64,000 nucleotides of DNA. Origin: Shewanella sairae. Lineage in GTDB: Bacteria > Pseudomonadota > Gammaproteobacteria > Enterobacterales > Shewanellaceae. The DNA is taken from NCBI RefSeq assembly GCF_023283535.1, contig NZ_JAKILT010000027.1:1-64000 (forward strand), given 5' to 3'. The notes beneath the pieces were generated by a model. It did not search any database, was not told the origin of the DNA, and saw only the letters and a program-made list of their open reading frames with translations. Positions 46,770 through 56,567 of the stretch are shown in pieces. The translations under genes and the position numbers were made by a program. Within the stretch, counting starts at the first letter, position 1. Each line of letters starts with the position of its first letter.

Positions 46770-47978
46770 ATGTCGTTCAATATTGCATTAAGTGGCCTAC
46801 AAGCTACGACTCAAGATCTAAACACCATCAGTAACAACATCGCTAACTCGTCGACTGTCGGCTTTCGCAGCGGTCGCAGTGAATTTTCTGCTATCTACAA
46901 TGGCGGTCAAGCAGGTGGTGTGAATGTGATGTCCACCAGCCAAAACTTTTCAATGGGTGGTAGCTTAACCTATACCGGACGTCAGCTAGACATGGGTATT
47001 CAGGGAGAAGGTTTCTTCGTTCTGAGTGGACAAGATGGCAGCACTAGTTATGCGCGTGCGGGGATGTTTAACCAAGACGCAGACGGTTTTATTACCGATC
47101 CAGCAGGCAACCGTTTACAAGGCTACGGTATTGGCGCAACAGGCAACCTACAGAACGGTAATGTCACTGACTTGCAAGTACAAACCGGTGCACTTGCAGC
47201 CAAAGCAACCTCGACAATAGGGTTAATCTCAAACCTTGATGCTCGAGTCGCTGTGATCGATCCAGCAGTAACGCCATTTAATCCAGATGATGCCTCTAGC
47301 TACCACTCATCTAGCACCATTGCAGCATACGATTCACTCGGTAATGAACACGCACTGACCCAGTACTATGTAAAAACTGCCGATAATGAATGGTCAGTGC
47401 ATTACAACATGGACGGCCAAGATGTGACTCCAGTTGGCGGCCACAAATTAGAGTTTGATTCAAATGGTATGCTTACCACTGGTAACGATATTACGCTAAA
47501 CATTACCGACCCAGCCATTATTGGCGGCGCATCGAATATTAATCTCGCCCTATCTTTCGATAACAGCACCCAATACGCTGCCGACTACAACAATTCAAGC
47601 TTAAGCCAAAATGGCTACACCTCTGGTGAGCTAAACGGTATCCGTATTGATGATAACGGTATGCTGTTTGGTACTTACACCAACGGTCAAGAGCAAGTAC
47701 AAGGACAAGTGGTACTGGCAGACTTTAGCAATCCAAATGGCCTAGTGCCAACAAGCAACAACGCTTGGGCAGCAACCAATGCAGCTGGTCAACCAATTGT
47801 TGGTACTCCTACAACTGGCACCCTTGGTGGCCTTAGTGCAGGCTACCTTGAAGGCTCTAACGTAGATCAAACGGCCGAAATGGTTAACTTGATGACAGCG
47901 CAGCGCAATTATCAGTCTAACGCAAAAGTGCTAGATACTAACTCAACCATGCAACAAGCCTTGTTGAACGCAATCTAG
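46770..47978 (+). CDS. flgE: Lateral flagellar hook protein FlgE
   Basis: The subunit of the flexible hook, 402 residues. The N-terminal SFNIALSGLQATTQDLNTIS and NNIANSSTVGFRSGRSEF are the family's first helix and motif. The C-terminal SNVDQTAEMVNLMTAQRNYQ and NAKVLDTNSTMQQALLNAI form the other half of the coiled coil. FliK (58688) should set its final length. Confidence 0.96.
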   Translation: MSFNIALSGLQATTQDLNTISNNIANSSTVGFRSGRSEFSAIYNGGQAGGVNVMSTSQNFSMGGSLTYTGRQLDMGIQGEGFFVLSGQDGSTSYARAGMFNQDADGFITDPAGNRLQGYGIGATGNLQNGNVTDLQVQTGALAAKATSTIGLISNLDARVAVIDPAVTPFNPDDASSYHSSSTIAAYDSLGNEHALTQYYVKTADNEWSVHYNMDGQDVTPVGGHKLEFDSNGMLTTGNDITLNITDPAIIGGASNINLALSFDNSTQYAADYNNSSLSQNGYTSGELNGIRIDDNGMLFGTYTNGQEQVQGQVVLADFSNPNGLVPTSNNAWAATNAAGQPIVGTPTTGTLGGLSAGYLEGSNVDQTAEMVNLMTAQRNYQSNAKVLDTNSTMQQALLNAI

Positions 47979-47987
47979 GACTAACCC

Positions 47988-48722
47988 GTGGACAGAATGC
48001 TATATACCGCAGCAAGTGGTGCGGCCAGAGTGATGGAAGCGCAAGCTATCCGTGCAAACAACTTAGCCAATGCCGATACTACTGGCTTTAAAGCCGATCT
48101 TGAGCGTGTTAACGCCAATGTGGTTAAACCTATTGGTGACAGCTTACAAACACGTGTGCTGGCGCAAACTCAAGGCAGTGGCTTTAGCCGACAAAGTGGT
48201 GCGTTAAACCCCACGGGTCGTAGTTTAGATCTTGCTATCAACGGTGCAGGTCTGTTCTCGGTAATGACTGCTGAAGGCGAAGGTTATACCCGCGCGGGCG
48301 CCATCACCCCTGATGTAAACGGTCAGCTAACCATAGATGGCCGTCCTGTAGCGGGTATTGCAGGCCCCATCGTTTTACCTGAGTACCGTGAACTTTTCAT
48401 CGGCGATGATGGCAGAATCAGCATTGTTGCCGATGCCGATGGTGTTATCGAAGAGGTGGGACAACTCAAGCTGGTTAATCCTGATATTGCTTTAATGAGC
48501 AAAGGTGCAGATGGCTTGCTTTATCCGCAAGATGGTCAACCGCTCGCAGCTAACGAAGAAGTAACAGTAAACAGTGGCTTTTTGGAAGCTAGTAATGTGC
48601 AGGCCGTTGGTGAATTAATTGCAGCGATGGACCTCAGCCGTCAATTCGAAGTACAAGTTAAGCTTATGAAAAGTGCAGAAAAACTCGCAGAAGCCGGTAA
48701 CCGCTTACTGCGTGACGCATAA
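47988..48722 (+). CDS. flgF: Lateral flagellar proximal rod protein FlgF
   Basis: A 244-residue rod subunit starting with GTG: MDRMLYTAASGAARVMEAQA is the classic FlgF start. NNLANADTTGFKADLERV gives the rod motif and EASNVQAVGELIAAMDLSRQ the C-terminal signature. It lies nine bases after flgE. Confidence 0.95.
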   Translation: MDRMLYTAASGAARVMEAQAIRANNLANADTTGFKADLERVNANVVKPIGDSLQTRVLAQTQGSGFSRQSGALNPTGRSLDLAINGAGLFSVMTAEGEGYTRAGAITPDVNGQLTIDGRPVAGIAGPIVLPEYRELFIGDDGRISIVADADGVIEEVGQLKLVNPDIALMSKGADGLLYPQDGQPLAANEEVTVNSGFLEASNVQAVGELIAAMDLSRQFEVQVKLMKSAEKLAEAGNRLLRDA

Positions 48723-48745
48723 TTCAATTTTAAGGACATATTTAG

Positions 48746-49531
48746 ATGCAATCAGCTTTATGGGTCAGTAAAACTGGCTTAACCGCCCAAGATACCAAAA
48801 TGACCACCATCGCCAACAACTTGGCGAACGTAAATACCACAGGCTTTAAGCGTGACCGTGTTGCTTTTAACGATCTGTTTTATCAAGTACAGCGCCAACC
48901 AGGCGGTCAAGTTGATGAGCAAAATGAGCTACCTGCGGGCTTGCAACTGGGTACAGGTACCCGTGTAGCGGGTACACAAAAAGTATTCACCCCAGGTGAT
49001 ATGTTGACCACCAATCAACAGCTTGATCTTGCTATCGAAGGCCAAGGCTTCTTTCAAATCGAAGAAGTGAACGGTGATGTGAGCTTTACCCGCGATGGTC
49101 AATTCTATCGTGATAGCGAAGGATTAATGGTGACCTCTCAAGGTTTGCCTTTAGTGCCAAACATTCAAATCCCAGAAGAAGCACTGACTGTCACCATCGC
49201 TTCTGACGGTATCGTTTCAGCGCAAATGGCGGGGCAAACAGATACCCAAGAGCTTGGGCAAATTACCATAGTTAACTTTACCAACCCTGCAGGTTTAGAG
49301 GCGCGTGGTAACAACTTATACCGTGAAACAGGCGCATCAGGTGGGGCAATTGAAGGTATTGCTGGCGACGAAGCCTTAGGCCAAATCCGTCAAGGCGCAT
49401 TAGAAGGCGCCAACGTTAACGTAGTGGAAGAGATGGTCGAAATGATCTCAACCCAACGTGCTTACGAGATGAACGCTAAAGTCGTATCAGCCTCTGACGA
49501 TATGCTTAAGTTCCTAAACCAAGCGCTTTAA
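48746..49531 (+). CDS. flgG: Lateral flagellar distal rod protein FlgG
   Basis: The main distal rod subunit, 261 residues. ALWVSKTGLTAQDTKMTTIA and NNLANVNTTGFKRDRVAFND open it, and the segment FYQVQRQPGGQVDEQNELPA is the FlgG-specific loop that stiffens the rod. ANVNVVEEMVEMISTQRAYE and SASDDMLKFLNQAL end it. Confidence 0.97.
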   Translation: MQSALWVSKTGLTAQDTKMTTIANNLANVNTTGFKRDRVAFNDLFYQVQRQPGGQVDEQNELPAGLQLGTGTRVAGTQKVFTPGDMLTTNQQLDLAIEGQGFFQIEEVNGDVSFTRDGQFYRDSEGLMVTSQGLPLVPNIQIPEEALTVTIASDGIVSAQMAGQTDTQELGQITIVNFTNPAGLEARGNNLYRETGASGGAIEGIAGDEALGQIRQGALEGANVNVVEEMVEMISTQRAYEMNAKVVSASDDMLKFLNQAL

Positions 49532-49578
49532 TCAGCACTTATTTATTAGCTCAACTTTAGGACTCGAAAAGGATCACC

Positions 49579-50253
49579 ATGCAACAACTTTGGCTAGGAT
49601 TTTGGATAAGTTTAGTATTTCTGCTATCTGGCTGTATCTCGCATATTCCGGAGCTTGACACTAAGCCAGGAAAACCCGAATGGGCGCCACCAGAAATAGA
49701 TTACAGCTTGCCTGAAGCCAAAGATGGCAGCGTATACCGCCCAGGGTTTATGCTGACACTATTCAAAGATAAGCGTGCATTTCGTGAAGGCGACATTCTG
49801 ACTGTCGCCTTAGACGAAAAGACCTATTCGAGTAAAAGTGCTGATACTAAGACCAATAAAAATACGGGTTTGTCGCTAGACGGTCAAGGGACCTCGGGGA
49901 CGAGCAGTATTGCTGGTAGCGGTGAAGCCAATTTAGGTAGCTCATTTAGTGGTACCGGCTCTAGCACTCAGCAAAACCAATTATCAGGTTCAATTACTGT
50001 CACGGTAGCAAAAGTGCTGCCTAATGGCGCACTGCTGATCCGTGGAGAAAAATGGCTTAGATTGAACCAAGGTGATGAATACTTACGCTTGTTAGGTCTG
50101 ATCCGTACCGATGATATTGGCAATGACAATACCATCTCCTCGCAGCGTATCGCCGATGCTCGTATTATCTATGGTGGCCAAGGTGCCATCACTGATAGCA
50201 ATAGAATGGGCTGGGCATCACGCTACTTTAATAGCCCATGGTTCCCGTTATGA
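49579..50253 (+). CDS. flgH: Lateral flagellar L-ring lipoprotein FlgH
   Basis: An outer-membrane lipoprotein ring subunit, 224 residues. The signal LWLGFWISLVFLLSGC ends in a lipobox (LSGC, Cys near 19). The L-ring signature lies in FREGDILTVALDEKTYSSKS, and the C-terminal NRMGWASRYFNSPWFPL is nearly invariant. Confidence 0.96.
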   Translation: MQQLWLGFWISLVFLLSGCISHIPELDTKPGKPEWAPPEIDYSLPEAKDGSVYRPGFMLTLFKDKRAFREGDILTVALDEKTYSSKSADTKTNKNTGLSLDGQGTSGTSSIAGSGEANLGSSFSGTGSSTQQNQLSGSITVTVAKVLPNGALLIRGEKWLRLNQGDEYLRLLGLIRTDDIGNDNTISSQRIADARIIYGGQGAITDSNRMGWASRYFNSPWFPL

Positions 50254-50290
50254 TTTTCTGTTTACGAATTCAAGAATCAAGGTTGTTTGA

Positions 50291-51421
50291 ATGAGAAAAG
50301 TCGCCCTCGTTATGGCCTGCATGCTAAGCACATTGTTAGCACAATCTCCCGCTCAAGCCGAAGCTCAGAGCCGCTATTTAATGGATATCGTCGATGTACA
50401 AGGCATTCGTGAAAACCAACTTGTCGGTTACGGTCTCGTTGTTGGTTTAGACGGTACTGGCGATAAAAACCAGGTTAAATTCACCAGCCAATCTGTGGTT
50501 AATATGCTCAAACAGTTTGGCGTGCAAATTGATGATAAAACCGACCCTAAATTAAAGAACGTTGCCGCTGTAGCTGTGTCTGCAACGGTCTCTCCGCTAG
50601 CCAGCCCGGGGCAAACTTTAGACATCACAGTGTCATCACTCGGTGATGCAAAAAGCTTACGCGGTGGCACTCTACTTATGACGCCTTTACGTGCAGTCGA
50701 TGGTGAGATCTACGCTGTTGCACAAGGTAACTTAGTCGTTGGTGGAGTCTCAGCTCAAGGTCGAAATGGTAGCTCTGTGACGGTAAATATTCCCACAGTA
50801 GGCAATATTCCCAATGGTGCTTTGCTAGAAGCCTCCATGCCGAGTAATTTTAATCAAACTGAACACATAGTATTAAACCTAAAGCAACCTAGCTTTAAAA
50901 CTGCGCGCAATATTGAACGTGCGGTCAACGAACTGTTTGGTCCTAGCGTAGCAGAGGCCGATAGCAATGCTAAAGTGATGGTGCGTGCTCCAAAGTCAAA
51001 CCGTGAACGCGTCACCTTTATGTCTATGCTAGAAGAGCTGCAAATTGAGCAAGGCCGTAAATCTCCTCGAGTGGTATTCAATAGTAGAACAGGCACAGTT
51101 GTTATGGGCGGAGATGTGGTGGTACGTAAAGCCGCTGTCAGCCATGGCAACCTCACCGTATCGATCGTTGAGCAACAAAATGTCAGCCAACCTAACGGCG
51201 CTTTTCTTGGACAAGCTCAAGGTGAAACAGTGGTCACCAATGATAGTACCGTCGACATTGATCAAGAAAATGGTCACATGTTTGTCTGGGAAGAAGGCGT
51301 GGCCCTTGAAGACATAGTACGTGCAGTCAATAGCTTAGGCGCATCACCAATGGATCTTATGTCAATTTTGCAAGCGCTTGATGAAGCGGGTGCACTTGAA
51401 GCGGAATTGGTAGTCATATAA
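50291..51421 (+). CDS. flgI: Lateral flagellar P-ring protein FlgI
   Basis: A periplasmic ring subunit that surrounds the rod in the peptidoglycan layer; 376 residues with a signal peptide ([20 protein letters not shown]). [20 protein letters not shown] and [20 protein letters not shown] are strong family motifs. It ends by overlapping flgJ's ATG by one base and needs FlgA for assembly. Confidence 0.97.
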   Translation: MRKVALVMACMLSTLLAQSPAQAEAQSRYLMDIVDVQGIRENQLVGYGLVVGLDGTGDKNQVKFTSQSVVNMLKQFGVQIDDKTDPKLKNVAAVAVSATVSPLASPGQTLDITVSSLGDAKSLRGGTLLMTPLRAVDGEIYAVAQGNLVVGGVSAQGRNGSSVTVNIPTVGNIPNGALLEASMPSNFNQTEHIVLNLKQPSFKTARNIERAVNELFGPSVAEADSNAKVMVRAPKSNRERVTFMSMLEELQIEQGRKSPRVVFNSRTGTVVMGGDVVVRKAAVSHGNLTVSIVEQQNVSQPNGAFLGQAQGETVVTNDSTVDIDQENGHMFVWEEGVALEDIVRAVNSLGASPMDLMSILQALDEAGALEAELVVI

Positions 51422-51837
51422 TGAAATTAGACAACAACCACAGTTATCTGAATCAGCTTGATGCTGGCGATTTGATTAAAGCGAATGGCGAACATGGCGC
51501 ATTAAAACTAGTAAGCCAACAGTTTGAAGCTCAGTTTTTACAAACCGTGTTGAAGCAGATGCGCAGTGCTTCAGATGTTATGGCCGACAAAGACAGCCCG
51601 CTGTCTTCGCAAAATGATGGCATGTATCGAGATTGGCATGATGCAGAGCTAGCTGGCCGGTTAAGTCAGATGCAAAGTACGGGTCTTGCCAGTGTCATGA
51701 CAAAACAATTGTCTTCAGCCCTTAAGTCTCCCCCTGATGCGGTCGCCTCTAATCAGCAGGTAACGCTAAATGCAGCAAATACAACAGCGATGCAACCTGC
51801 GCTGATTGTGCCATTTATAGCTAAACCGCAAGACTAA
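51421..51837 (+). CDS. flgJ: Short FlgJ: rod-binding domain only
   Basis: A 138-residue protein matching only the N-terminal rod-cap domain of FlgJ: LKLVSQQFEAQFLQTVLKQM at about 30-49, and GMYRDWHDAELAGRLSQMQS near 60-80. Classical E. coli FlgJ (313 residues) also has a C-terminal peptidoglycan hydrolase, wholly absent here. The stop is followed by the flgK leader, with no hydrolase remnant. The lateral rod must therefore use another enzyme to cross the wall, perhaps the polar FlgJ or a lytic transglycosylase. Confidence 0.9.
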   Translation: MKLDNNHSYLNQLDAGDLIKANGEHGALKLVSQQFEAQFLQTVLKQMRSASDVMADKDSPLSSQNDGMYRDWHDAELAGRLSQMQSTGLASVMTKQLSSALKSPPDAVASNQQVTLNAANTTAMQPALIVPFIAKPQD

Positions 51838-51889
51838 ATTAAGTGAGGGCCGGCAACAGTCCTCCTCCAGATAGAGAGAACAACAAAAG

Positions 51890-53260
51890 ATGAGCATGCT
51901 TAATATTGGTATGTCAGGGCTCAATGCCAGTATGGCGGCGCTGACGGCAACCTCAAATAACGTCTCCAATGCTATGGTGCCTGGCTACTCTCGCCAGCAA
52001 GTCGTCATGAGCTCTGTAGGCAATGGTGTCTATGGTAGCGGCTCAGGTGTGATGGTCGATGGTGTGCGCCGTATATCTGATCAATATCAAGTCACTCAAC
52101 AGTGGAATGCCACCAGCGGTTTAGGCTTTGCCCAAACACAAGCAAGCTACTTTGGCCAAGTTGAACAAGTATTTGGCTCTGAAGGCAACAGTATTTCTGC
52201 CGGCTTAGACCTGTTATTTGCTTCACTAAACTCAGCGATGGAGCAGCCAAATGAGGTCGCACTGCGCCAAGGTGTACTCAATGAAGCCAAAGCATTAACC
52301 CAAAGATTTAACTCTATCAGTGAAGGGCTTAGTTCTCAGGTTAATCAAATCGAAGGTCAAATTCACGCTTCCGCCAAAGAGATCAATGCTCAGCTCGAAA
52401 CGATTGCCAATTTCAATCAACAGATCCAAACCTCAAACGCTAGCGGTAACGTTCCCCTAGCCCTGCTAGATGCGCGCGATGCAGCCATTGATGATCTTTC
52501 TAAGGTTGTCGATGTCAATATCGTACATGATGCCAATAACATGGTAAGCATCTCCTTGGCACAAGGTCAGCCACTGCTTTCAGGTACCACTGCAGCAAAA
52601 ATCCAAGTTGATCCTGATGCCGCTAATCCGCTTTTTAGCAAATTAAGTATTGAGTTTGGTCAGTCTACGTTTCCGCTAGATGAAGCTGCAGGCGGCAGCT
52701 TAGGCGCACTGCTGGACTATCGCGATAACAGCCTTGTCGACTCGATGGCCTTTAATAATGAACTCGCCAAGACCATGGCAGATGAGTTCAATGCCACATT
52801 AGCTGCTGGTAAAGACTTAAATGGTAACGCTGGGGCACCGCTATTCACTTATGACCCAACTAACCCTGCTGGCAGCTTAAAAATATCGGCAAACTTCAAG
52901 CCCGATATGCTGGCTTTCGGTAAAGATGGTACACCTGGCGATAATAGCAACCTTAAAGATTTGGTTGAATTAGCGAATAAGACTTTTACCTTTAATTCAA
53001 TGGGTATCGACGCCAGCATGGGCGACGCTTTTGCCAGCAAAATTGGCGAGTTAGGCTCGGCCTCGCGCCAAGCAGAAATGGCCAAAGATACCGCAGAGAA
53101 GATGCAAACGGAGGCTCAATCCCAATGGGCTAGCACCAGCGGGGTGAACATGGATGAAGAAGGAGTAAACCTCATTATCTACCAGCAATCTTATCAAGCT
53201 AACGCTAAGGTAATTTCGACTGCTGATCAGCTTTTTCAAACCATCTTAAACAGTATTTAA
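51890..53260 (+). CDS. flgK: Lateral hook-filament junction protein FlgK
   Basis: The first junction protein between hook and filament, 456 residues. SMLNIGMSGLNASMAALTAT and SNNVSNAMVPGYSRQQVVMS begin it. EEGVNLIIYQQSYQANAKVI and STADQLFQTILNSI end it. FlgN should be its export chaperone. Confidence 0.95.
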   Translation: MSMLNIGMSGLNASMAALTATSNNVSNAMVPGYSRQQVVMSSVGNGVYGSGSGVMVDGVRRISDQYQVTQQWNATSGLGFAQTQASYFGQVEQVFGSEGNSISAGLDLLFASLNSAMEQPNEVALRQGVLNEAKALTQRFNSISEGLSSQVNQIEGQIHASAKEINAQLETIANFNQQIQTSNASGNVPLALLDARDAAIDDLSKVVDVNIVHDANNMVSISLAQGQPLLSGTTAAKIQVDPDAANPLFSKLSIEFGQSTFPLDEAAGGSLGALLDYRDNSLVDSMAFNNELAKTMADEFNATLAAGKDLNGNAGAPLFTYDPTNPAGSLKISANFKPDMLAFGKDGTPGDNSNLKDLVELANKTFTFNSMGIDASMGDAFASKIGELGSASRQAEMAKDTAEKMQTEAQSQWASTSGVNMDEEGVNLIIYQQSYQANAKVISTADQLFQTILNSI

Positions 53261-53270
53261 GGACACTCTT

Positions 53271-54188
53271 ATGCGCGTCAGTATGCATAACTTATACGCT
53301 AATAACTTGCAAAGCCTACAAAAGTCCACCATCGACATTGCTAGACTCAATGAGATGATGGCAACAGGTAGCTCGATACTCAGACCGTCTGATGACCCTA
53401 TTGGTGCGGTAAAGGTGATGGGCAATGAACAGGATATGGCAGCAACTAATCAGTATCTTAAAAACACTGAATCCTTAAGTGCCAGCTTCGGTCGTGCCGA
53501 AACTTATATGTCGAGCATGGTTGAACTACAAAATCGGATGCGTGAAATCACGGTGTCTGCCAGTAGCGGTAGCCTATCTCCTGAAGACCGTAATGCTTAT
53601 GCTGCTGAGCTCGAAGAATTACTCGAAGCATTTACCGATGTGCTAAACGCCAAAGATGAAAGCGGCAATTACTTGTTTTCTGGTAATGAAACAACTACAG
53701 CACCGATAGAAAAAGACGCCGCGGGTAATTATATTTATAAAGGCGACAACAACCATAGAGAAGTGCAAACTTCTAGCTCTTCTTGGATGACAGCCAACAG
53801 CACTGCAGCAGATTTTATTTTCTCTAATGGCAGTACTGATATCCTCAATCAAACTAAAGATTTTATTGCTGCACTAGAAGATCCAGCACTTACTCCTGGT
53901 AATCCAGCATTTGATCAAGTCTCAGGCAATATGCTGACGAGTCTAGACGACACGCTTACCAGTATCGGCTCAGCAATCACTGACATTGGTGGTAAGCAAA
54001 ACACCTTAAGTCTGGTGCAAGGCAGCCATGAAGAGCGAGTGTTATTTAATAAAGAAGTGATTGGTGAAACAGAAGGTTTAGATTATGCTCAAGCAACCGC
54101 TGAGTACAATTTAAAGCTCACCACCCTAAAAGTTACTCAGCAAACCTTTGTGCAAGTGTCACAATTGACACTGTTTAACCATATTTAA
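53271..54188 (+). CDS. flgL: Lateral hook-filament junction protein FlgL
   Basis: The second junction protein, 305 residues. It has a flagellin-like N-terminus (MRVSMHNLYANNLQSLQKST, then LNEMMATGSSILRPSDDPIG) and a helical C-terminus (YAQATAEYNLKLTTLKVTQQ). It lies ten bases after flgK and 19 bases before an unknown gene. Confidence 0.93.
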   Translation: MRVSMHNLYANNLQSLQKSTIDIARLNEMMATGSSILRPSDDPIGAVKVMGNEQDMAATNQYLKNTESLSASFGRAETYMSSMVELQNRMREITVSASSGSLSPEDRNAYAAELEELLEAFTDVLNAKDESGNYLFSGNETTTAPIEKDAAGNYIYKGDNNHREVQTSSSSWMTANSTAADFIFSNGSTDILNQTKDFIAALEDPALTPGNPAFDQVSGNMLTSLDDTLTSIGSAITDIGGKQNTLSLVQGSHEERVLFNKEVIGETEGLDYAQATAEYNLKLTTLKVTQQTFVQVSQLTLFNHI

Positions 54189-54207
54189 TCAAGGCTAAAT
54201 TAACTCG

Positions 54208-55239
54208 ATGCTCAACGGTATTTCCGATACGTTAAATGTTCAACAGCGCAGCCCTACCGTTGCGCCGGCTGTCGGCATACCACAAACGGCCAGTGAACAT
54301 ACTCAAACCAAACTTGCAGCGGCTCCAACTCATAGGCTAGAAAGTTATAGCAAATGGGCTAAAGTCACTCAAGGGCAGCATCGGATTAGTGCCGCACAAG
54401 TTGCTGAACAAGGCTTACTTCAAGTTCAGCAACTGCTTAAGCAACTACAAAACCAAGTAAAGCAGTCTCTCAGTGCTAACGTGTCGGAGCAATCTTTGCT
54501 TGAGCAAACAAACCGCAGTAAGCAAATTCAAGATAAGTTATCGCAGCTTGCCATCAATTATGACAACAAGCCTCTAGTGGACCATCAACTTAACCTGCTG
54601 TCTCCTAAAAGGCCTGCAGCTAAACACCACTTTAGTTTAAAATCTGTTGATTTAACGGCACAAAAGCAACGTGATGAACGCCTTACTTTGCAGATAGGCG
54701 CTCAATCGGCAAGCTTCATTTTACCTGCTAATCGTCAGCCTCAACAGCTGCTAAAAAACATCAATCACTCACTCAAGCCGTTAGACATCCAAGCGGTTCA
54801 CAGCAACGAGGGAAAATTGATTTTTAATAGTTCTAATTCACAATGGCAGCAAATCCAAACAGGCATATTGATGACCGGCCAAGGTCAGCGACTACCCGCC
54901 GGTGAGCCAAGAACCATTAAAGTAAATGAGGAACTAAATTGGCAAGATCCTAGAGAATGGCGCTTTGGTAGCAATAGCGAACTCAAGCAAGCCATAGCAA
55001 AAATCGCCAAGTCGTTGCATAAAGTCGAGCAGCAACTGCAGGAGTTAGCTGATAGCAGGCAAAAAATCCAACAACAACTTCAGCAGGTAAATCTGCAAAA
55101 AAATAGCCAGCTAGAACTCGCGTCCACCATGAGCCAATTAACTAACTTGATGCAGCCAACACCTTTTAGTCTGCAGATTACCTCGCTGATGGCGCAAGCG
55201 AATATGACCCGCTCACAAGTCTCATCTTTATTAGCTTAA
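54208..55239 (+). CDS. Unrecognised flagellar-type protein with a flagellin-hook-like centre
   Basis: A 343-residue protein I cannot name. Residues about 60-120 are helical and Gln-rich (ISAAQVAEQGLLQVQQLLKQ). Residues 158-210 (RLTLQIGAQSASFILPANRQ, then QQLLKNINHSLKPLDIQAV, then EGKLIFNSSN) have the pattern of the 'flagellin hook IN' motif found in flagellins and FliD. Residues 260-343 form a long coiled coil ending ITSLMAQANMTRSQVSSLLA, like a flagellin D0 helix. No signal peptide. It follows flgL by 19 bases and precedes lafA, so it is probably exported, perhaps as an extra junction, cap or minor filament protein. Confidence 0.7.
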   Translation: MLNGISDTLNVQQRSPTVAPAVGIPQTASEHTQTKLAAAPTHRLESYSKWAKVTQGQHRISAAQVAEQGLLQVQQLLKQLQNQVKQSLSANVSEQSLLEQTNRSKQIQDKLSQLAINYDNKPLVDHQLNLLSPKRPAAKHHFSLKSVDLTAQKQRDERLTLQIGAQSASFILPANRQPQQLLKNINHSLKPLDIQAVHSNEGKLIFNSSNSQWQQIQTGILMTGQGQRLPAGEPRTIKVNEELNWQDPREWRFGSNSELKQAIAKIAKSLHKVEQQLQELADSRQKIQQQLQQVNLQKNSQLELASTMSQLTNLMQPTPFSLQITSLMAQANMTRSQVSSLLA

Positions 55240-55287
55240 GGCTAACTCAACCTCATAAATAGCCATCAATCACAATCAATACAGACT

Positions 55288-55307
55288 GCTCACTTAGCTA
55301 AGTGAGC
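55288..55307. terminator. Perfect 20-bp palindrome before lafA
   Basis: GCTCACTTAGCTAAGTGAGC is fully self-complementary and lies 48 bases after the unknown gene and about 20 bases before the lafA promoter. It lacks a T-run, so it may end the flg operon or act as an operator. Confidence 0.45.
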
Positions 55308-55326
55308 AACCACTACTCTTCTTGGC

Positions 55327-55353
55327 TAAACCCAGTCTTTCCCGCCTATCTAA
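55327..55353 (+). promoter_or_regulatory. Sigma-28-like promoter of lafA
   Basis: TAAA, 15 bases, CTATCTAA compares with the sigma-28 consensus TAAA-N15-GCCGATAA, with the -10 part diverged at several positions. It would give a leader of about 140 bases before the flagellin gene. LafS is the expected sigma factor. Confidence 0.5.
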
Positions 55354-55501
55354 TAACAAAAGGTAAAAATAAAAACGCAACAAATACAAGCACATAACCT
55401 TGCTTTGATTTTATTTCTTATCGCTTTCTTCAGTTTTAAAATCCAATGTCGTTTTACTATTATATACACCAAAAAATGACTTAAAATTAAAGGAAGTTAC
55501 C

Positions 55502-56317
55502 ATGTTATCTGTAATGACTAACAATGCGTCTAACATCGCGCAGAACTCTGTAAACAAAAACAACGATATGCTTGCCAATGCGATGGAGCGTCTATCTACT
55601 GGTCTACGTATCAACAGCGCTGCTGACGATGCCGCAGGTCTACAGATTGCGACTCGTATGAACGCTAACGTAACCGGTATGGAAGCGGCAAACCGCAACG
55701 TATCTGACGCGACTTCTATGCTACAAACAGCTGACGGCGCACTAGATGAACTATCTGTTATCGCAAACCGTCAAAAAGAACTAGCGACTCAAGCGGCTAA
55801 CGGCGTGAACTCTGCTGAAGACCAAGCAGCGATTAAAGATGAGTTTACAGCTCTAGCGACTGAAATGGAGCGTATCATCGATAAGACAACTTATGCTGGT
55901 AATGACCTATTTGGCGCTATTTCTGGTGGCGTATCTTTCCAAATCGGTGCAGGTTCAGGCGAGACTCTAGCTGTCGATGGCGCAGGTATTGCGGGTATTA
56001 AAACAGATATTGACACTCTAAAAGCACTAAACTCTGCAGGCGTTGCAAGTGGCATTGGCAAGATTGATGACTTTATCAACAAAGTTGGTGAAATGCGTTC
56101 TGATTTAGGTGCTAACATCAACCGTCTAGGCCACACAGCTTCTAACCTAACTAACGTGACTGAAAACACTAAAGCTGCTGCTGGCCGTATCATGGATGCA
56201 GACTTCGCTTCTGAAACTGCAGCAATGAGCAAAAACCAGCTACTAGTTCAAGCTGGTACTAACATCCTGTCTTCTTCAAACCAAAACACTGGTTTGGTTA
56301 TGGGTCTATTGGGCTAA
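55502..56317 (+). CDS. lafA: Lateral flagellin LafA
   Basis: The filament subunit, 271 residues. The conserved N-terminal D0/D1 (AMERLSTGLRINSAADDAAG, then LQIATRMNANVTGMEAANRN) and C-terminal D1/D0 (LGANINRLGHTASNLTNVTE, then QLLVQAGTNILSSSNQNTGL) are intact. The variable middle is very short, as in many lateral flagellins. AAGGAAG precedes the ATG. Codon use is strongly biased to a few codons (CTA for Leu, CGT for Arg), as expected of a highly expressed gene. It has its own promoter and terminator. Confidence 0.97.
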   Translation: MLSVMTNNASNIAQNSVNKNNDMLANAMERLSTGLRINSAADDAAGLQIATRMNANVTGMEAANRNVSDATSMLQTADGALDELSVIANRQKELATQAANGVNSAEDQAAIKDEFTALATEMERIIDKTTYAGNDLFGAISGGVSFQIGAGSGETLAVDGAGIAGIKTDIDTLKALNSAGVASGIGKIDDFINKVGEMRSDLGANINRLGHTASNLTNVTENTKAAAGRIMDADFASETAAMSKNQLLVQAGTNILSSSNQNTGLVMGLLG

Positions 56318-56338
56318 TCCCAACTTTCCTACCGTTTC

Positions 56339-56364
56339 AAAAAGGGCCTTATGGCCCTTTTTTT
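56339..56364 (+). terminator. lafA terminator
   Basis: AAAGGGCC-TTAT-GGCCCTTT stem followed by a long T-run. Confidence 0.95.
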
Positions 56365-56567
56365 TGGTTATTTTTCTTATCAATTCCTACCACACCACTT
56401 TAGCAACACACTTGTTAGGTCGCCTTAAACACAACATAACCAGATAGAGCTACCTACTCTATATCAGCGGAAGTAACACTTCCTACTGTTAGTAAGCCAC
56501 GGAAAATGAATGAACCATTCATTTGATAAAAAACAAAAAACTACTTAATTAACAACAGTTAAACAAC

